Below, in pieces: positions 25,558 through 35,566 of a DNA stretch of 64,000 nt. This stretch comes from CALODP01 sp942492055 (lineage in GTDB: Bacteria > Bacteroidota > Ignavibacteria > Ignavibacteriales > Melioribacteraceae). The translations under genes were made by a program, and so were the position numbers. The notes beneath the pieces are model-generated. The model did no database searches, was not told the origin of the DNA, and saw only the letters and a program-made list of their open reading frames with translations. The DNA is taken from positions 62,001-126,000 of the forward strand of contig CALODP010000023.1 in NCBI GenBank assembly GCA_942492055.1, read 5' to 3'. Numbering within the stretch: the first letter of the stretch is position 1; every line of letters starts with the position of its first letter.

Positions 25558-27159
25558 ATGAATAAGAACCCTTTTAACGACATATTTGGTATTTTCAATA
25601 AACTTGCTCCCCAACAAAAAGTATTGATTGGTGGGGTTTCGATTGTTTCTCTCATTTTATTGGGAATTTTGTTCTCATTTCTTAATGAGCCTAATTACTC
25701 TGTGATATATTCCAATCTTGCTCAAGAGGATGCTTCTAAAGTTTTGGACCACCTTACATCTCAGAAAATTCCATACAAAATAGAAGATAATGGACAGACT
25801 ATTAAAGTTCCGCAAAATGTTTTGTATGAAACCAGACTATCCTTAGCTAGTAAAGGTATTCCAAATTCAGGTATTATGGGCTATGAAATCTTCGATAAGA
25901 GTACGATGGGAATGTCTGAATTCATGCAAAAGCTTAATTATAAGAGAGCGATTGAAGGTGAATTAGCCAGAACTATTATGCAGCAAGAAGGGGTGGAAGC
26001 TGCCAGAGTGCATATTGTTGTTCCTAAAAAAGCAATATTCAAAGATGATGAACAAGCACCTACAGCCTCTGTTGTACTAAAGCTGGGTAATTCATTTGCT
26101 CTAAAGGATGAGCATATTCATGCGATATCTAATCTTGTTGCGAATAGTATAGAGGGATTAAAAAGAAATAATGTAACTATTCTTGATACTCAAGGGCGTC
26201 TGCTCTCTAAAGAAGAAGAGGACTCGGGTTTTGGTATTTCCACTTCAAAACAATATGAAATTAAACAGTCTGTAGAAAAATACCTGGCCAGAAAGGCGCA
26301 ATCGGTTTTAGATAATATACTGGGATATGGTAATTCCATGGTTCAGGTAAACGCTGATCTGAATTTCGATATGGTTGAAAAAACTATGGAATTGCTCGAT
26401 CCTGAGTCTCAGGTCGCAATTAGTGAGCAAACAATAAAATCGGAAAACGGTGGCAGAACAATGGCCGATTCTTCCGGCGCATTAAGTGAAAATACTACTA
26501 CTAATTATGAGATTAGTAAGACTATTCAAAAAGTAATCGAAGGAACAGGGAATGTTAAGCGACTTTCCGTAGCCACGGTTATTAATGATGTTATTAAAGA
26601 AGTGGTAGTTGACGGTAAGGTTTCCCATTCTTATGAGCCGAGATCTCAAGACCAGTTGAATAAACTACAAGAAATTGTTAGAAACGCTGTTGGCATAAAT
26701 GAAGAAAGAAATGATCAGTTTTCTTTGGTTAATATTCCTTTTGAAGACCGATTATTCGATGAAAATGGTTCAAATGAGGAAATTTCGGATTCCGGATTCC
26801 CCATAAAGAGTTATGATGAATTAGTTAATCTTATTCTCATTGTTACAGGGATTATAGCTTCCTTATTGTTATTGAAAGGATTAATGAAGAAGCTCAAGAA
26901 TGAGAAAATCGTCATTGGTGGTACTGTTCCTCAACCATCTCTTGGTTTTGAAGGTGCTTCGTTAGGCGAAGGGGAAGGAGATCCTCAAATTCGCAGACCT
27001 TCAAAGAAGGAATTGATTCTGGGAAATCTTGAGGATGAAATAACGGATGATGCTTTAAAAAGACAAAAACAGCAAGACAAAATTGGTTCATATGTTTCAA
27101 AGAACCCAATAGAAGCGGCAAAACTAATTAACGCATGGTTGCACGAAGATGAGTACTAA
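25558..27159 (+). CDS. fliF: Flagellar MS-ring protein FliF
   Basis: 533 residues. Membrane segment about 21-41, ring-building motifs with NEPNYSVIYSNL and the periplasmic collar (RAIEGELARTIMQQEGVEAARVH), second membrane segment about 425-445, C-terminal FliG-binding tail (about 490-533). Family type YscJ/FliF. It overlaps fliG by 11 bp. FliF is inserted in the inner membrane and starts basal-body assembly. Confidence 0.95.
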   Translation: MNKNPFNDIFGIFNKLAPQQKVLIGGVSIVSLILLGILFSFLNEPNYSVIYSNLAQEDASKVLDHLTSQKIPYKIEDNGQTIKVPQNVLYETRLSLASKGIPNSGIMGYEIFDKSTMGMSEFMQKLNYKRAIEGELARTIMQQEGVEAARVHIVVPKKAIFKDDEQAPTASVVLKLGNSFALKDEHIHAISNLVANSIEGLKRNNVTILDTQGRLLSKEEEDSGFGISTSKQYEIKQSVEKYLARKAQSVLDNILGYGNSMVQVNADLNFDMVEKTMELLDPESQVAISEQTIKSENGGRTMADSSGALSENTTTNYEISKTIQKVIEGTGNVKRLSVATVINDVIKEVVVDGKVSHSYEPRSQDQLNKLQEIVRNAVGINEERNDQFSLVNIPFEDRLFDENGSNEEISDSGFPIKSYDELVNLILIVTGIIASLLLLKGLMKKLKNEKIVIGGTVPQPSLGFEGASLGEGEGDPQIRRPSKKELILGNLEDEITDDALKRQKQQDKIGSYVSKNPIEAAKLINAWLHEDEY

Positions 27160-28195
27160 AAAAGACAAATTACAGGTAAGAGAGAAGAAAGAAAGTGATC
27201 TTAGCGGAGCTCAAAAGGCAGCTTTGTTAATGATTGCTCTTGATGTGGAAATAGCTGCTGAAGTTTTTAAAAACCTCGATCCAGCTGATGTGGAACTTAT
27301 ATCAGCGGAAATATCCCAGGTCCGAAATACTCCTTCGGCTTCTATTGATGGAGTGATGAACGAATTTTACGGAATGGTTACTGCCCGCGAATATGTTTTG
27401 GAAGGTGGTTTGGACTACGCACAATCCGTATTGGAAAAATCCTTCGGAATCAATAAAGCCATGGAAATTATGGAGAAAGTAAAGAATATTACTACTCTTC
27501 GTGGTTTTGATGTGCTCAAGCGTGCCGATTCATCCCAATTGGTGAATTTTTTGATTAAAGAGCATCCGCAAACTATAGCATTAATTTTGACTCATCTGAA
27601 TCCTGAACAAACAGCGAGTGCTTTGGAAGAATTGCCTCCTGATTTGAGAGTTGATGTCGCATTGAGAATTGCAACACTTGGAAAAATTGCTCCTCAAACA
27701 TTGAAAAGAATTGAAAAAGTTGTTGACGAAATGGCCGGGTTAACAATGAGCCAATCAATTGGAAAAATTGGTGGGACAAAAAGCCTAGCTCAAATTCTAA
27801 ACAGAACTAAAGTGTCTTTGAGTAAAGAAGTGTTAGATGATTTGTCTGATCGTGCCCCCGATGTAGCGGCCGAAATAAAAAGATTAATGTTCTTGTTCGA
27901 CGATCTTATCAATCTTCAAGATAAGGATCTACAGAAAATTCTCAGAGAAATCGATAGAAAAGATCTTGTGCTTGCTATGAAGACAGCGGATGATCACTTG
28001 AAAGATAAAATATTCTCTAATATGTCCGAAAGAGCTTCTGAGCTGTTAAAAGAAGAACTACAGTATATGGGAATGGTTAAGTTGAAAGAAGTAGAAACAG
28101 CTCAAGCCAGAATTATCGATGTTGTTAAGTCAATGGAAGAATCCGGAGAGATTTCACTCAATATTCGCGGAAGTATGGAAGAAGTTTATGTCTAG
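27149..28195 (+). CDS. fliG: Flagellar motor switch protein FliG
   Basis: 348 residues with N, middle and C domains. EHPQTIALILTHLNPEQTA (EHPQT motif) and a C-terminal torque helix region (VLAMKTADDHLKDKIFSNMS) are visible. FliG couples the MS ring to the rotor and takes torque from the stator. Overlaps fliF at its start and fliH at its end. Confidence 0.95.
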   Translation: MSTKKDKLQVREKKESDLSGAQKAALLMIALDVEIAAEVFKNLDPADVELISAEISQVRNTPSASIDGVMNEFYGMVTAREYVLEGGLDYAQSVLEKSFGINKAMEIMEKVKNITTLRGFDVLKRADSSQLVNFLIKEHPQTIALILTHLNPEQTASALEELPPDLRVDVALRIATLGKIAPQTLKRIEKVVDEMAGLTMSQSIGKIGGTKSLAQILNRTKVSLSKEVLDDLSDRAPDVAAEIKRLMFLFDDLINLQDKDLQKILREIDRKDLVLAMKTADDHLKDKIFSNMSERASELLKEELQYMGMVKLKEVETAQARIIDVVKSMEESGEISLNIRGSMEEVYV

Positions 28196-28817
28196 TGTGA
28201 TTAAGTTAAAAGTTGGGAAAAAGAACAGCCCGGGTCTGAAAGTAAAGAATATTCAAGATCCGTCAACCGTTGAGTTCGAATCCGAATCCGAGTTCCTTAG
28301 AAGACAGGAAGAAGAGAAGAAAGCATTATTATTCGAGGAAGGAAAGAATGCTGCTCGTGCTGAATTGGAAAGTATTTATTCCGACAGCCTTTCTCAAAAA
28401 TACGCTGAATTTGATTCCATAGTTAATTCCATAGCTGGTAGACTTGAAGAATATGCTACCGAACTGGATAATATCATTATTAAGATTTCTTTCATGATAG
28501 CGGAAAGAATAATACGCAGAGAGATTGAGACTAAAAGTGAAATTCAGGAAGTCATTAAAGAGAGTGTTAAAAAAGTAATCGGTGCTAACGACATTATCGT
28601 AAAGCTAAGCAAGAATGATTATGAAAATGTAAAAGCTGCTGAAGAATTAGCACTTCCGACTGGGTCTTACGCAAATATCAAATTTGAAATGGATGAAAAG
28701 ATAGAGCAGGGTGGTTGCTTAATAGAATCTGAAATCGGAAATGTTGATGCGAGATTATCAACGCAAATGGAAGCAATATATAACGCAATCGATTCACAAA
28801 TTAATGCAAACGTATAA
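28188..28817 (+). CDS. fliH: FliH-like flagellar export stator protein
   Basis: 210 residues from ATG 28188, which overlaps the fliG stop; the open frame reaching back to 28119 is overlap only. Charged N-terminus, then a coiled coil (RRQEEEKKALLFEEGKNAA), then a vATP-synthase-E-like C-terminus (MIAERIIRREIE, VKKVIGAND). FliH binds the FliI ATPase and holds it at the export gate. The stop overlaps the fliI start by one base. Confidence 0.85.
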   Translation: MSSVIKLKVGKKNSPGLKVKNIQDPSTVEFESESEFLRRQEEEKKALLFEEGKNAARAELESIYSDSLSQKYAEFDSIVNSIAGRLEEYATELDNIIIKISFMIAERIIRREIETKSEIQEVIKESVKKVIGANDIIVKLSKNDYENVKAAEELALPTGSYANIKFEMDEKIEQGGCLIESEIGNVDARLSTQMEAIYNAIDSQINANV

Positions 28818-30148
28818 TGTCCTTAACAACCGAATATATCGAACGAATTTCTCCGATAATTCAAAATGCCGAGTTAATTAAACTTAACGGTAAGGTTACT
28901 GATGTTGTTGGTTTGGTTATTGTATCTTCCGGACCAAATGTATCTCTCGGTGAAGTTTGCAGAGTTGTTAATCGTGACGGTAAAGAAGTTTGTAAATCCG
29001 AGGTAGTTGGTTTCAAAGATGGAAAGGTTTTATCAATTGCTTTGGGTGAAATAGAAAGTATTTCTCCGGCGTGTGAAATATTAGCCACCGGAAAAAGTTT
29101 TACCATACCGGTGGGGGAAGCCTTGCTGGGGCGAGTAATCGACGGTCTTGGAAATCCGATTGACGGTAAAGGTCCTTTGGAGGTGAGTGAATTTAGAAGT
29201 ATACACAGAGAGCCCCCAAATCCGTTGGAAAGAGAGAGAATTCACGCTCATCTGCAAACAGGTGTTCGTGCCATCGACGGATTATTGACTGTTGGGAAAG
29301 GACAGAGAATAGGAATATTTGCAGGTAGCGGTGTTGGTAAAAGCGTTACTCTCGGAATGATGGCTAGAAATACGAATGCTGACATCAATGTTATTACTCT
29401 TCTTGGTGAGCGTGGTAGAGAAGTTAGAGAATTTATTGAAAAAGATCTTGGGGAAGAAGGCCTGAAAAGATCTGTTGTTGTTGTTGCTACAAGCGACAAG
29501 TCCGCATTGCTCAGAAAAAAAGGTGCTTATGTTGGGACAGCGATAGCGGAATATTTCAGAGATCAGGGAAAGGATGTTCTTTTGATGATGGATTCGGTTA
29601 CCAGATTCGCGATGGCTCAAAGAGAGATTGGTCTGACTGTCGGTGAACCTCCTACAACCAAAGGATATACTCCTTCGGTATTTGCTCTATTACCCAAAAT
29701 ACTTGAAAGAGCCGGTAATACCGATAAAGGTTCTATAACCGGGTTTTATACCGTTCTTGTTGATGGTGATGATATGAACGAACCGATAGCGGATGCTGTG
29801 AGATCAATTTTAGATGGCCATGTTGTCCTTTCCAGAAAGCTTGCGAATAAAGGGCAATATCCTGCAATCGATCCTTTGCAGAGTGTTAGCCGTGTAATGC
29901 CTGATATTGTTACCGCGGATCATAGAAAAAGAGCGATGATGTTCAATGAAATATTGGCGACTTATAAAGAAGCAGAAGATCTCATAAATATCGGTGCGTA
30001 TGTTAAAGGTAGCAATCCTCAGATCGATCACGCGTTGCAAAAAATTATTTCCTTACGTTCCTTCTTAAAGCAAGATATGTTTGAGCAGACATTGTATACG
30101 GAAACAGTAGCCAGACTAAATTCCATAATTGAAGCACCGTTGGACTAA
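28817..30148 (+). CDS. fliI: Flagellar export ATPase FliI
   Basis: 443 residues, F1-beta-like. Walker A GIFAGSGVGKSVT near residue 165, Walker B VLLMMDSVTRFAMAQREIG, arginine-finger region in YPAIDPLQSVSRVM. It energises unfolding and entry of flagellar export substrates. Start overlaps fliH. Confidence 0.96.
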   Translation: MSLTTEYIERISPIIQNAELIKLNGKVTDVVGLVIVSSGPNVSLGEVCRVVNRDGKEVCKSEVVGFKDGKVLSIALGEIESISPACEILATGKSFTIPVGEALLGRVIDGLGNPIDGKGPLEVSEFRSIHREPPNPLERERIHAHLQTGVRAIDGLLTVGKGQRIGIFAGSGVGKSVTLGMMARNTNADINVITLLGERGREVREFIEKDLGEEGLKRSVVVVATSDKSALLRKKGAYVGTAIAEYFRDQGKDVLLMMDSVTRFAMAQREIGLTVGEPPTTKGYTPSVFALLPKILERAGNTDKGSITGFYTVLVDGDDMNEPIADAVRSILDGHVVLSRKLANKGQYPAIDPLQSVSRVMPDIVTADHRKRAMMFNEILATYKEAEDLINIGAYVKGSNPQIDHALQKIISLRSFLKQDMFEQTLYTETVARLNSIIEAPLD

Positions 30149-30152
30149 ACAG

Positions 30153-30590
30153 ATGAAAAAGTTTTCATATAAATTCGAGTCGATTCTGCAGATCAAAGAA
30201 AGCTTGGTAAAGAAAGCGCAGAAAGAAGTTGCTCTGGCTGAAAAAAGAATATTCGAAACTAAGCAAAAAAAAGAGGGTGTCAGCAGGGAAATGGATGAAA
30301 TTCGATTCTCTCTGAAATCCGGAAGTGTTAGAGCTATTGATTTGCAATTTCGCGAAAGTAGAATACTACATCTGAAAAAGGAAATTGAAAAGATTGATTT
30401 GGAAATAAAAAGATTGGAAATGATTAAGAAACAACGCTTGGAAGAACTTAGTCAAAAATCGAAAGAAAGCAAAATATTTGAAAAACTAAAAGAAGTGCAC
30501 AAAGAGAATTATTTGGAAGAAGAAAAAAGATTGGAAATGATTACTCTTGATGAGGTTGCTATTCAAAAACAGAAAAGGGAATTACATTGA
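30153..30590 (+). CDS. fliJ: FliJ-like flagellar export protein
   Basis: 145 residues from ATG 30153; the TTG at 30129 lies inside fliI. An all-helical, Lys/Glu-rich coiled coil beginning FSYKFESILQIKE, typical of FliJ, the central stalk of the export ATPase. Position directly after fliI agrees. Confidence 0.88.
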   Translation: MKKFSYKFESILQIKESLVKKAQKEVALAEKRIFETKQKKEGVSREMDEIRFSLKSGSVRAIDLQFRESRILHLKKEIEKIDLEIKRLEMIKKQRLEELSQKSKESKIFEKLKEVHKENYLEEEKRLEMITLDEVAIQKQKRELH

Positions 30591-31270
30591 AAAATAGCAT
30601 GATGTTAATTGTGATTTACGTTGTCTGTTTTGTATTGGTAACCGGTGGAATAATGTTTCTGAATACAAAGTACAAAAATATTTTCGAATTCGATTTTTCT
30701 CCGGTAGGTGAAGTAACTGCCGTTAGTGATTCGCTCGGAACACATAGTGTTACGGAAATACCTCAGGAAGAAGAAGTGAAAGATAGCACCGATCTTTATT
30801 ACGAGAAAATGATGGAGAAACGTTTTAGCTTGAGACGTTTCAAAGAATACATTACTAAGAAAATCAAAAAAGAGATGGTCGATTCTCTTAACCGGATTAA
30901 AATTGCTAAGAATAAAGAGATTAATGAAATAAAGGAAGATTTTATTCCTATAGACACTACAAAATTTGTCAAAAGAATTAAAGATTTGAATTCTCAATTG
31001 TCTGCTCTGAAGACAGAGAACGGTGTGCTAAAACAAGAGAATGAAAATTTCAAAAAAAGAATTGATACTAAAGTAGATTATGATAAATGGAAGAAGCAGA
31101 CTGCCAAGTTATACGAGTCCATGGACGCGAAAAGTGCTTCTAAAATAATACAGAAATATTCCGATAATGTGGCAAGGGATATCCTCTATTCGATGAAACG
31201 AAAGCAAGCCGCGGAAATCCTTGCACAGTTAACTCCGGAAATTGCGAACAGAATAACGAGAGCTAAGTGA
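30587..31270 (+). CDS. MotE-like / MgtE-N-like flagellar protein
   Basis: The TTG at 30587 is the best start: AAGGGA lies 6 bp upstream, whereas ATG 30599 is too far away. One N-terminal membrane segment (MMLIVIYVVCFVLVTGGIMF), periplasmic coiled coil (about 100-170), then a C-terminal MgtE-N-like helical domain (ESMDAKSASKIIQKYSDNVA, ILAQLTPEIANRI). This layout is that of MotE/YlxF-type proteins encoded between fliJ and fliK, which in epsilonproteobacteria chaperone a stator scaffold. It overlaps fliJ by 4 bp. Confidence 0.75.
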   Translation: MKNSMMLIVIYVVCFVLVTGGIMFLNTKYKNIFEFDFSPVGEVTAVSDSLGTHSVTEIPQEEEVKDSTDLYYEKMMEKRFSLRRFKEYITKKIKKEMVDSLNRIKIAKNKEINEIKEDFIPIDTTKFVKRIKDLNSQLSALKTENGVLKQENENFKKRIDTKVDYDKWKKQTAKLYESMDAKSASKIIQKYSDNVARDILYSMKRKQAAEILAQLTPEIANRITRAK

Positions 31271-34200
31271 TGGTTTTTAATCCGATATTTATACAGAATA
31301 TGACTTCCGGAAGCTCAATTAATGCTCCGAAAACAAATAAGTTTGGTAACTCAAGCTATTTATTTGCCGATATAATAAACGTTAAATTAGATGAAGCTAT
31401 TTCCAAAGAGACTAAAGCCCAGAAAAATGGGAATGAGAGTCACCTTTCACTATCCGCTTCACAATTGCCTGACGAATTGTCGGCGATTATGCGTGATGTT
31501 GATATTACTGATGAAGGAATGGAAATTAAATCATCGGTTGGTTTCAATTCCGTGATTGATTATCTGAAGGACAATAAAGAATTATCTGTTCAAATTATCT
31601 CTGATGGAAATTCCGACCAACATAATGCAGCGAAACCTTTTGATAAAAATATTCTCGAAGATGAATTAAAAAAGAATGGCAAAGTAAGTCTGTCCGTAAT
31701 CTCGGAAGGGAAGGAATATAAGATTGAAATAAGAGTTTCCGAAAAGACTGAAGTTGCCGGGAATGTTCAAGATAAAAGTAGGAAACTTGATAGTTTCGTT
31801 AGTGGGAAGTTCAGTGAAATAAAAAAAGTATTGAAGGATATTACTCAATTCGGGAAGACCATTCCCAAAGAAGATGTTGCCGAAAAGATAAACGATTTGA
31901 CATACCTTGTTGAACATTCAACGGAAATGTCTGTCGAGCAGAAAGAAAACTTGAAGTCTTTGATCGGTGGTTTGAAAGAAGTCTTAGGAAGTTATTCAAT
32001 CAGTAATTCCGAGCAAACCGAACAAATTGTAAATGATCAACCAAATGAGCTTAATACCGATAGTCTGAAAATCGTAAAGAAAGACTTCAGCGAATTAAAA
32101 TCGTTGTTGAACGAACTGGTTGACTCAATCAGCAAATCGGATAAAAAAGTAGAGTCCTTCGAACTCGATAAAATATCGACCGGAATCAACATTCTTTTAT
32201 CTAACATGGAGAATATTATCCATGATAAAGAAGAGATTAAAAATAATTTGCAGATTCTTGTTGATAAGTTAGATGAGTTGCAAAATGCTTCATCTGATGA
32301 GGAATTGGACACAGAAATAAAAGGAATACTCTCCAATATCGTTGAAAATCTTAAGAACGACGAAGAAGACAGCAAAAAACTTGATGGATTATTAGTCGCT
32401 ATCAGCGCTTTTCTTCTTAATACACCGGTGGCTGAAAAAAATGATGAAGTAAAAGAATTGTTCACCAATAGTTATAAACTCTCAGGAGAAGAGCTTGACA
32501 CGATATCTTCTGCTAAGGAATTAATCTCTTTTGTGAAAGAGATAAAGGGGAAGGATAATATAATTTCTTATGACAATTCTGACTTGATGAAGTTAAAAGA
32601 AAAGGTAGTTGCAATTGCGGCAGCCTTATCCGAACCCGAGAAAAAAGAATTATTGGCCGAATTGAATGAATTAGGTAATACGGAAAAGAAAAATCCGAAT
32701 AATCTCCTAAAAGCGCTAATAACAGAGGTAAATAACAAAGCTACGAATATTGAAGATCCCGAAACACAAAAGGTTTTGGCAAGTGTTAGTAGGCTTTTGA
32801 AAAATATTTCAGATGAACAAAAACCGCTTGTTCCCGGTCGTGAGAATATTGTTAAATTGTCTGACAATATAAAAATCGGAAAGAGCGATTTAGCGAAAGT
32901 AATTAGCGTAATTAAAGAAGAAGTGCTATCGGAAAAGAGTGATACTGGTGTTATAAGTGAAGTTAAAGAAAGTGCAAATTCTTCACAGATAGAAAATCCT
33001 ATTCCCATGAATGCTACATCAAAGAAGTCGTTTAATGTTAAGAGCAATTTTGAGAATAATGTTGATAAGAATATCACTCCAAAACTATCCGGCGATAAGA
33101 ATATATCTAATCTTTCTACAGCCATAGAAGTATCCGATGAAGCTGAAAGTGGCAAGAGGATTATTCAAAAATCAGTTCCCGAGGTTACTGAAAATTCTAA
33201 TGTTGATAAAATTTCTGTTAAGAATGAGGTACAAGCTTTTTCCGAAGAGGTGATTATTGAAAAAGATTCAAAGCCGGCAACAAATGGGAAGGAAATTGTA
33301 AAACCGGAGATAAAAGTTGAAGAAAAAAACAGCACAAAACAAAATGTTGTAGATTCCGAAAAAGTAAAATCGATATATAAGATTGCTGTTCAGCTTAAAG
33401 AAATTGAAAAAATAATTGAGAAACTAGAACCGACTCCGACAGATGAGAAGCAAGGTAAGTTTCAAATAAAAATCACGGCTGGAAACGGTGAGGCTCCTTC
33501 GACACTGGAAGAAATTCAAAAAATATCACTCGGAAGTGGGAAGCCTGCTTTGGATGAACTTATGATGAATACTAATCCGAACACCAAAACCTCCGATATT
33601 ATAAAAGAGAAAAAAGGGTCGAATAGTAAAGCAGAGGCCTATAAAAAATATTTCCTAAGCGATTCCGGCAAAATCATAAATGAAGTTAAAAATGTAGTCG
33701 AAAATAACGCGAAGTTAGATACGAACTCGAACTCAAATGTAAAGCCCGATCCTAATATTTTCAAGGAATATGCTCCTAATGGTGAGAGTATTACCGCGGA
33801 AAAAAATCTTGATATTCAAAGTGAGTCGGGAAAAATCCTTACACAGAGTTTTACGAAAAATGAATCGCAAGAAGCTCAAAGTACGGTCTCTAATAATCAT
33901 ACAATTAGACCCGAAGCAATTGGGAAATTTGAAAACAGATTCTCAATGAGAAATATTCCTCAACAGTTAAAGATAGTTGACGTTAAGAATCTACATAAAG
34001 AATTTACTCAAATTATTAAGAGTGGCGATAGAAGTAGTGTGAAAATGCTTTTGTCTCCCGAAGAACTTGGTAAACTTGATGTTAAACTGGAATTGGTAAA
34101 GAATGTTTTGAAAGCCAGTATTGAAGTTGAATCCGAAGCAGCTAAACAGGCGGTAAATGATAATCTGGAAATGCTTAAACAATCTTTGCAACAAAGTGGT

Positions 34201-34383
34201 GTTCAAGTAAACTCGTTAAATGTTTCTCTTAATTACACCAACGAAGGAAAGCAAAATAGATTCGTTAAACCGAAGAAAAAAGATAACGAACAAATGGGCG
34301 AGCAAGTTGAGTTTAATGCAGATAATGAAGAAGAAAAATCATATAAAAACATGGGCTACAACACTTACGACTATATAGTCTAG
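31270..34383 (+). CDS. fliK: FliK-like hook-length control protein, very long
   Basis: About 1037 residues from ATG 31270, against about 400 in Salmonella. Residues 1-900 are low-complexity, Lys/Glu/Ser/Asn-rich and probably extended. The C-terminal Flg_hook domain is clear from about residue 920: RSSVKMLLSPEELGKLDVKL, then VESEAAKQAVNDNLEMLKQSL. FliK measures hook length and switches export from hook to filament. It sits before flgD and flgE as usual. Confidence 0.88.
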   Translation: MVFNPIFIQNMTSGSSINAPKTNKFGNSSYLFADIINVKLDEAISKETKAQKNGNESHLSLSASQLPDELSAIMRDVDITDEGMEIKSSVGFNSVIDYLKDNKELSVQIISDGNSDQHNAAKPFDKNILEDELKKNGKVSLSVISEGKEYKIEIRVSEKTEVAGNVQDKSRKLDSFVSGKFSEIKKVLKDITQFGKTIPKEDVAEKINDLTYLVEHSTEMSVEQKENLKSLIGGLKEVLGSYSISNSEQTEQIVNDQPNELNTDSLKIVKKDFSELKSLLNELVDSISKSDKKVESFELDKISTGINILLSNMENIIHDKEEIKNNLQILVDKLDELQNASSDEELDTEIKGILSNIVENLKNDEEDSKKLDGLLVAISAFLLNTPVAEKNDEVKELFTNSYKLSGEELDTISSAKELISFVKEIKGKDNIISYDNSDLMKLKEKVVAIAAALSEPEKKELLAELNELGNTEKKNPNNLLKALITEVNNKATNIEDPETQKVLASVSRLLKNISDEQKPLVPGRENIVKLSDNIKIGKSDLAKVISVIKEEVLSEKSDTGVISEVKESANSSQIENPIPMNATSKKSFNVKSNFENNVDKNITPKLSGDKNISNLSTAIEVSDEAESGKRIIQKSVPEVTENSNVDKISVKNEVQAFSEEVIIEKDSKPATNGKEIVKPEIKVEEKNSTKQNVVDSEKVKSIYKIAVQLKEIEKIIEKLEPTPTDEKQGKFQIKITAGNGEAPSTLEEIQKISLGSGKPALDELMMNTNPNTKTSDIIKEKKGSNSKAEAYKKYFLSDSGKIINEVKNVVENNAKLDTNSNSNVKPDPNIFKEYAPNGESITAEKNLDIQSESGKILTQSFTKNESQEAQSTVSNNHTIRPEAIGKFENRFSMRNIPQQLKIVDVKNLHKEFTQIIKSGDRSSVKMLLSPEELGKLDVKLELVKNVLKASIEVESEAAKQAVNDNLEMLKQSLQQSGVQVNSLNVSLNYTNEGKQNRFVKPKKKDNEQMGEQVEFNADNEEEKSYKNMGYNTYDYIV

Positions 34384-34392
34384 GAGAATAAA

Positions 34393-35100
34393 ATGGTAGG
34401 CGAAGTAAGAAATGATATCAATACCGTACAATCCGGCAAACCACAAGGTAAAAAGGAATTGGGAAAAGATGATTTCCTAAACCTGATGATGGCACAGCTG
34501 AAATATCAGGATCCTATGAATCCTATGGATAATTCGGAATACGCGGCACAATTAGCTCAATTTACTTCTCTTGAGCAATTAACAAACTTAAACGAATCGA
34601 TGAATAAGAGTATCGATGCAAATTTCATGTTAACTCAATCGATTAACAATACTCTTACAGCTACTCTCATCGGAAATGATGTGAAAATCGGTTCGACTTC
34701 TATTAAGTACGATGGGCAGGAATCAGTCGGAATCGGGTATACTCTACCTAGTGAAAACGCCGATGTGACCATCAATATCTATAATAGTGACGGAGCTCTG
34801 GTAAAAACTATAGAAAATCCACCAAATTCTGCCGGAGACCATAAACTTTCTTGGGACTTTGTCGATAATAATGGTAACAAAGTTGGATTAGGCAATTATA
34901 CTTTCGAAGTTAAAGCTACTGACGGACAAGGAGACAAGATTGATGTTCCTTTCTTCAGATTCGGTACAATCTCAAGTGTTAAGTATACCGAAAACGGTAC
35001 CGTTGTTGTTGTTGACGGTGAAGAGTATAATGCCGCAGAGATCTTTGAAATAATGGCACCTAAAATTTCTAGCGGAGATGAAGACAATGACCCAAGTTAA
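34393..35100 (+). CDS. flgD: Flagellar hook capping protein FlgD
   Basis: 235 residues. N-terminal FlgD motif (DDFLNLMMAQLKYQDPMNPM, then NSEYAAQLAQFTSLEQL) followed by an FlgD Ig-like domain (DVTINIYNSDGALVKTI) and Tudor-like part. It forms the scaffold on which FlgE polymerises. Ribosome site AGGAG; stop overlaps the next gene. Confidence 0.95.
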   Translation: MVGEVRNDINTVQSGKPQGKKELGKDDFLNLMMAQLKYQDPMNPMDNSEYAAQLAQFTSLEQLTNLNESMNKSIDANFMLTQSINNTLTATLIGNDVKIGSTSIKYDGQESVGIGYTLPSENADVTINIYNSDGALVKTIENPPNSAGDHKLSWDFVDNNGNKVGLGNYTFEVKATDGQGDKIDVPFFRFGTISSVKYTENGTVVVVDGEEYNAAEIFEIMAPKISSGDEDNDPS

Positions 35101-35467
35101 CGGAGTCAAAGTTCCATTCGTCCCGATTGTAAAGGAGAATAAAGGATTTCCCAAAGCGAAAGCGGGAAATGTTCAATCTACCTTTGATCAACTTTTCAGC
35201 AAAGAGCTTGAAAAAGTTAAAATATCGGGGCACGCTCAGAAACGACTGGAATCGAGGAATATTCAACTTTCTACTGCTGAGATGAATAAGATCGAAGAAG
35301 CCGTTACTAGAGCGGAAGCCAAAGGAGCTAAAGATTCTTTGGTAATGATGGACAATACCGCATTTATTGTTAATGTACCCAATAAAACGGTGGTTACTGC
35401 AATTGATGTGCGGGAAAGCAAGGACAATGTTTTTACTAACATTGACAGTGTAGTTTTTACAAAATAA
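35087..35467 (+). CDS. Flagellar operon protein (TIGR02530 type)
   Basis: 126 residues from ATG 35087, which has GGAG at a workable distance; ATG 35078 is too near. Recognised by HAQKRLESRNIQLS, EAVTRAEAKGAKDSLVMMD, FIVNVPNKTVVTA and VFTNIDSVVF, the pattern of a small conserved protein found between flgD and flgE in many flagellar operons. Function unknown; cytoplasmic. Overlaps flgD by 14 bp. Confidence 0.85.
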   Translation: MTQVNGVKVPFVPIVKENKGFPKAKAGNVQSTFDQLFSKELEKVKISGHAQKRLESRNIQLSTAEMNKIEEAVTRAEAKGAKDSLVMMDNTAFIVNVPNKTVVTAIDVRESKDNVFTNIDSVVFTK

Positions 35468-35483
35468 GTTTATTTATAATCAC

Positions 35484-35560
35484 AGAGCGGGACCTCACAA
35501 GGACGCTCTCAGATTCGACCGACCGATTGACGTCGAATCAAAAAACATAACCTTAGGAGG
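35484..35560 (+). promoter_or_regulatory. Structured leader of flgE with CsrA-like GGA motifs
   Basis: Hairpin 1: AGAGCG/CGCTCT (35484-35489, 35504-35509), loop with two GGA, one as ACAAGGACG. Hairpin 2: GATTCGAC/GTCGAATC (35512-35519, 35532-35539). Then the ribosome site TAGGAGG at 35554-35560. The resemblance to CsrA targets is inference. Confidence 0.5.
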
Positions 35561-35566
35561 TTAATT

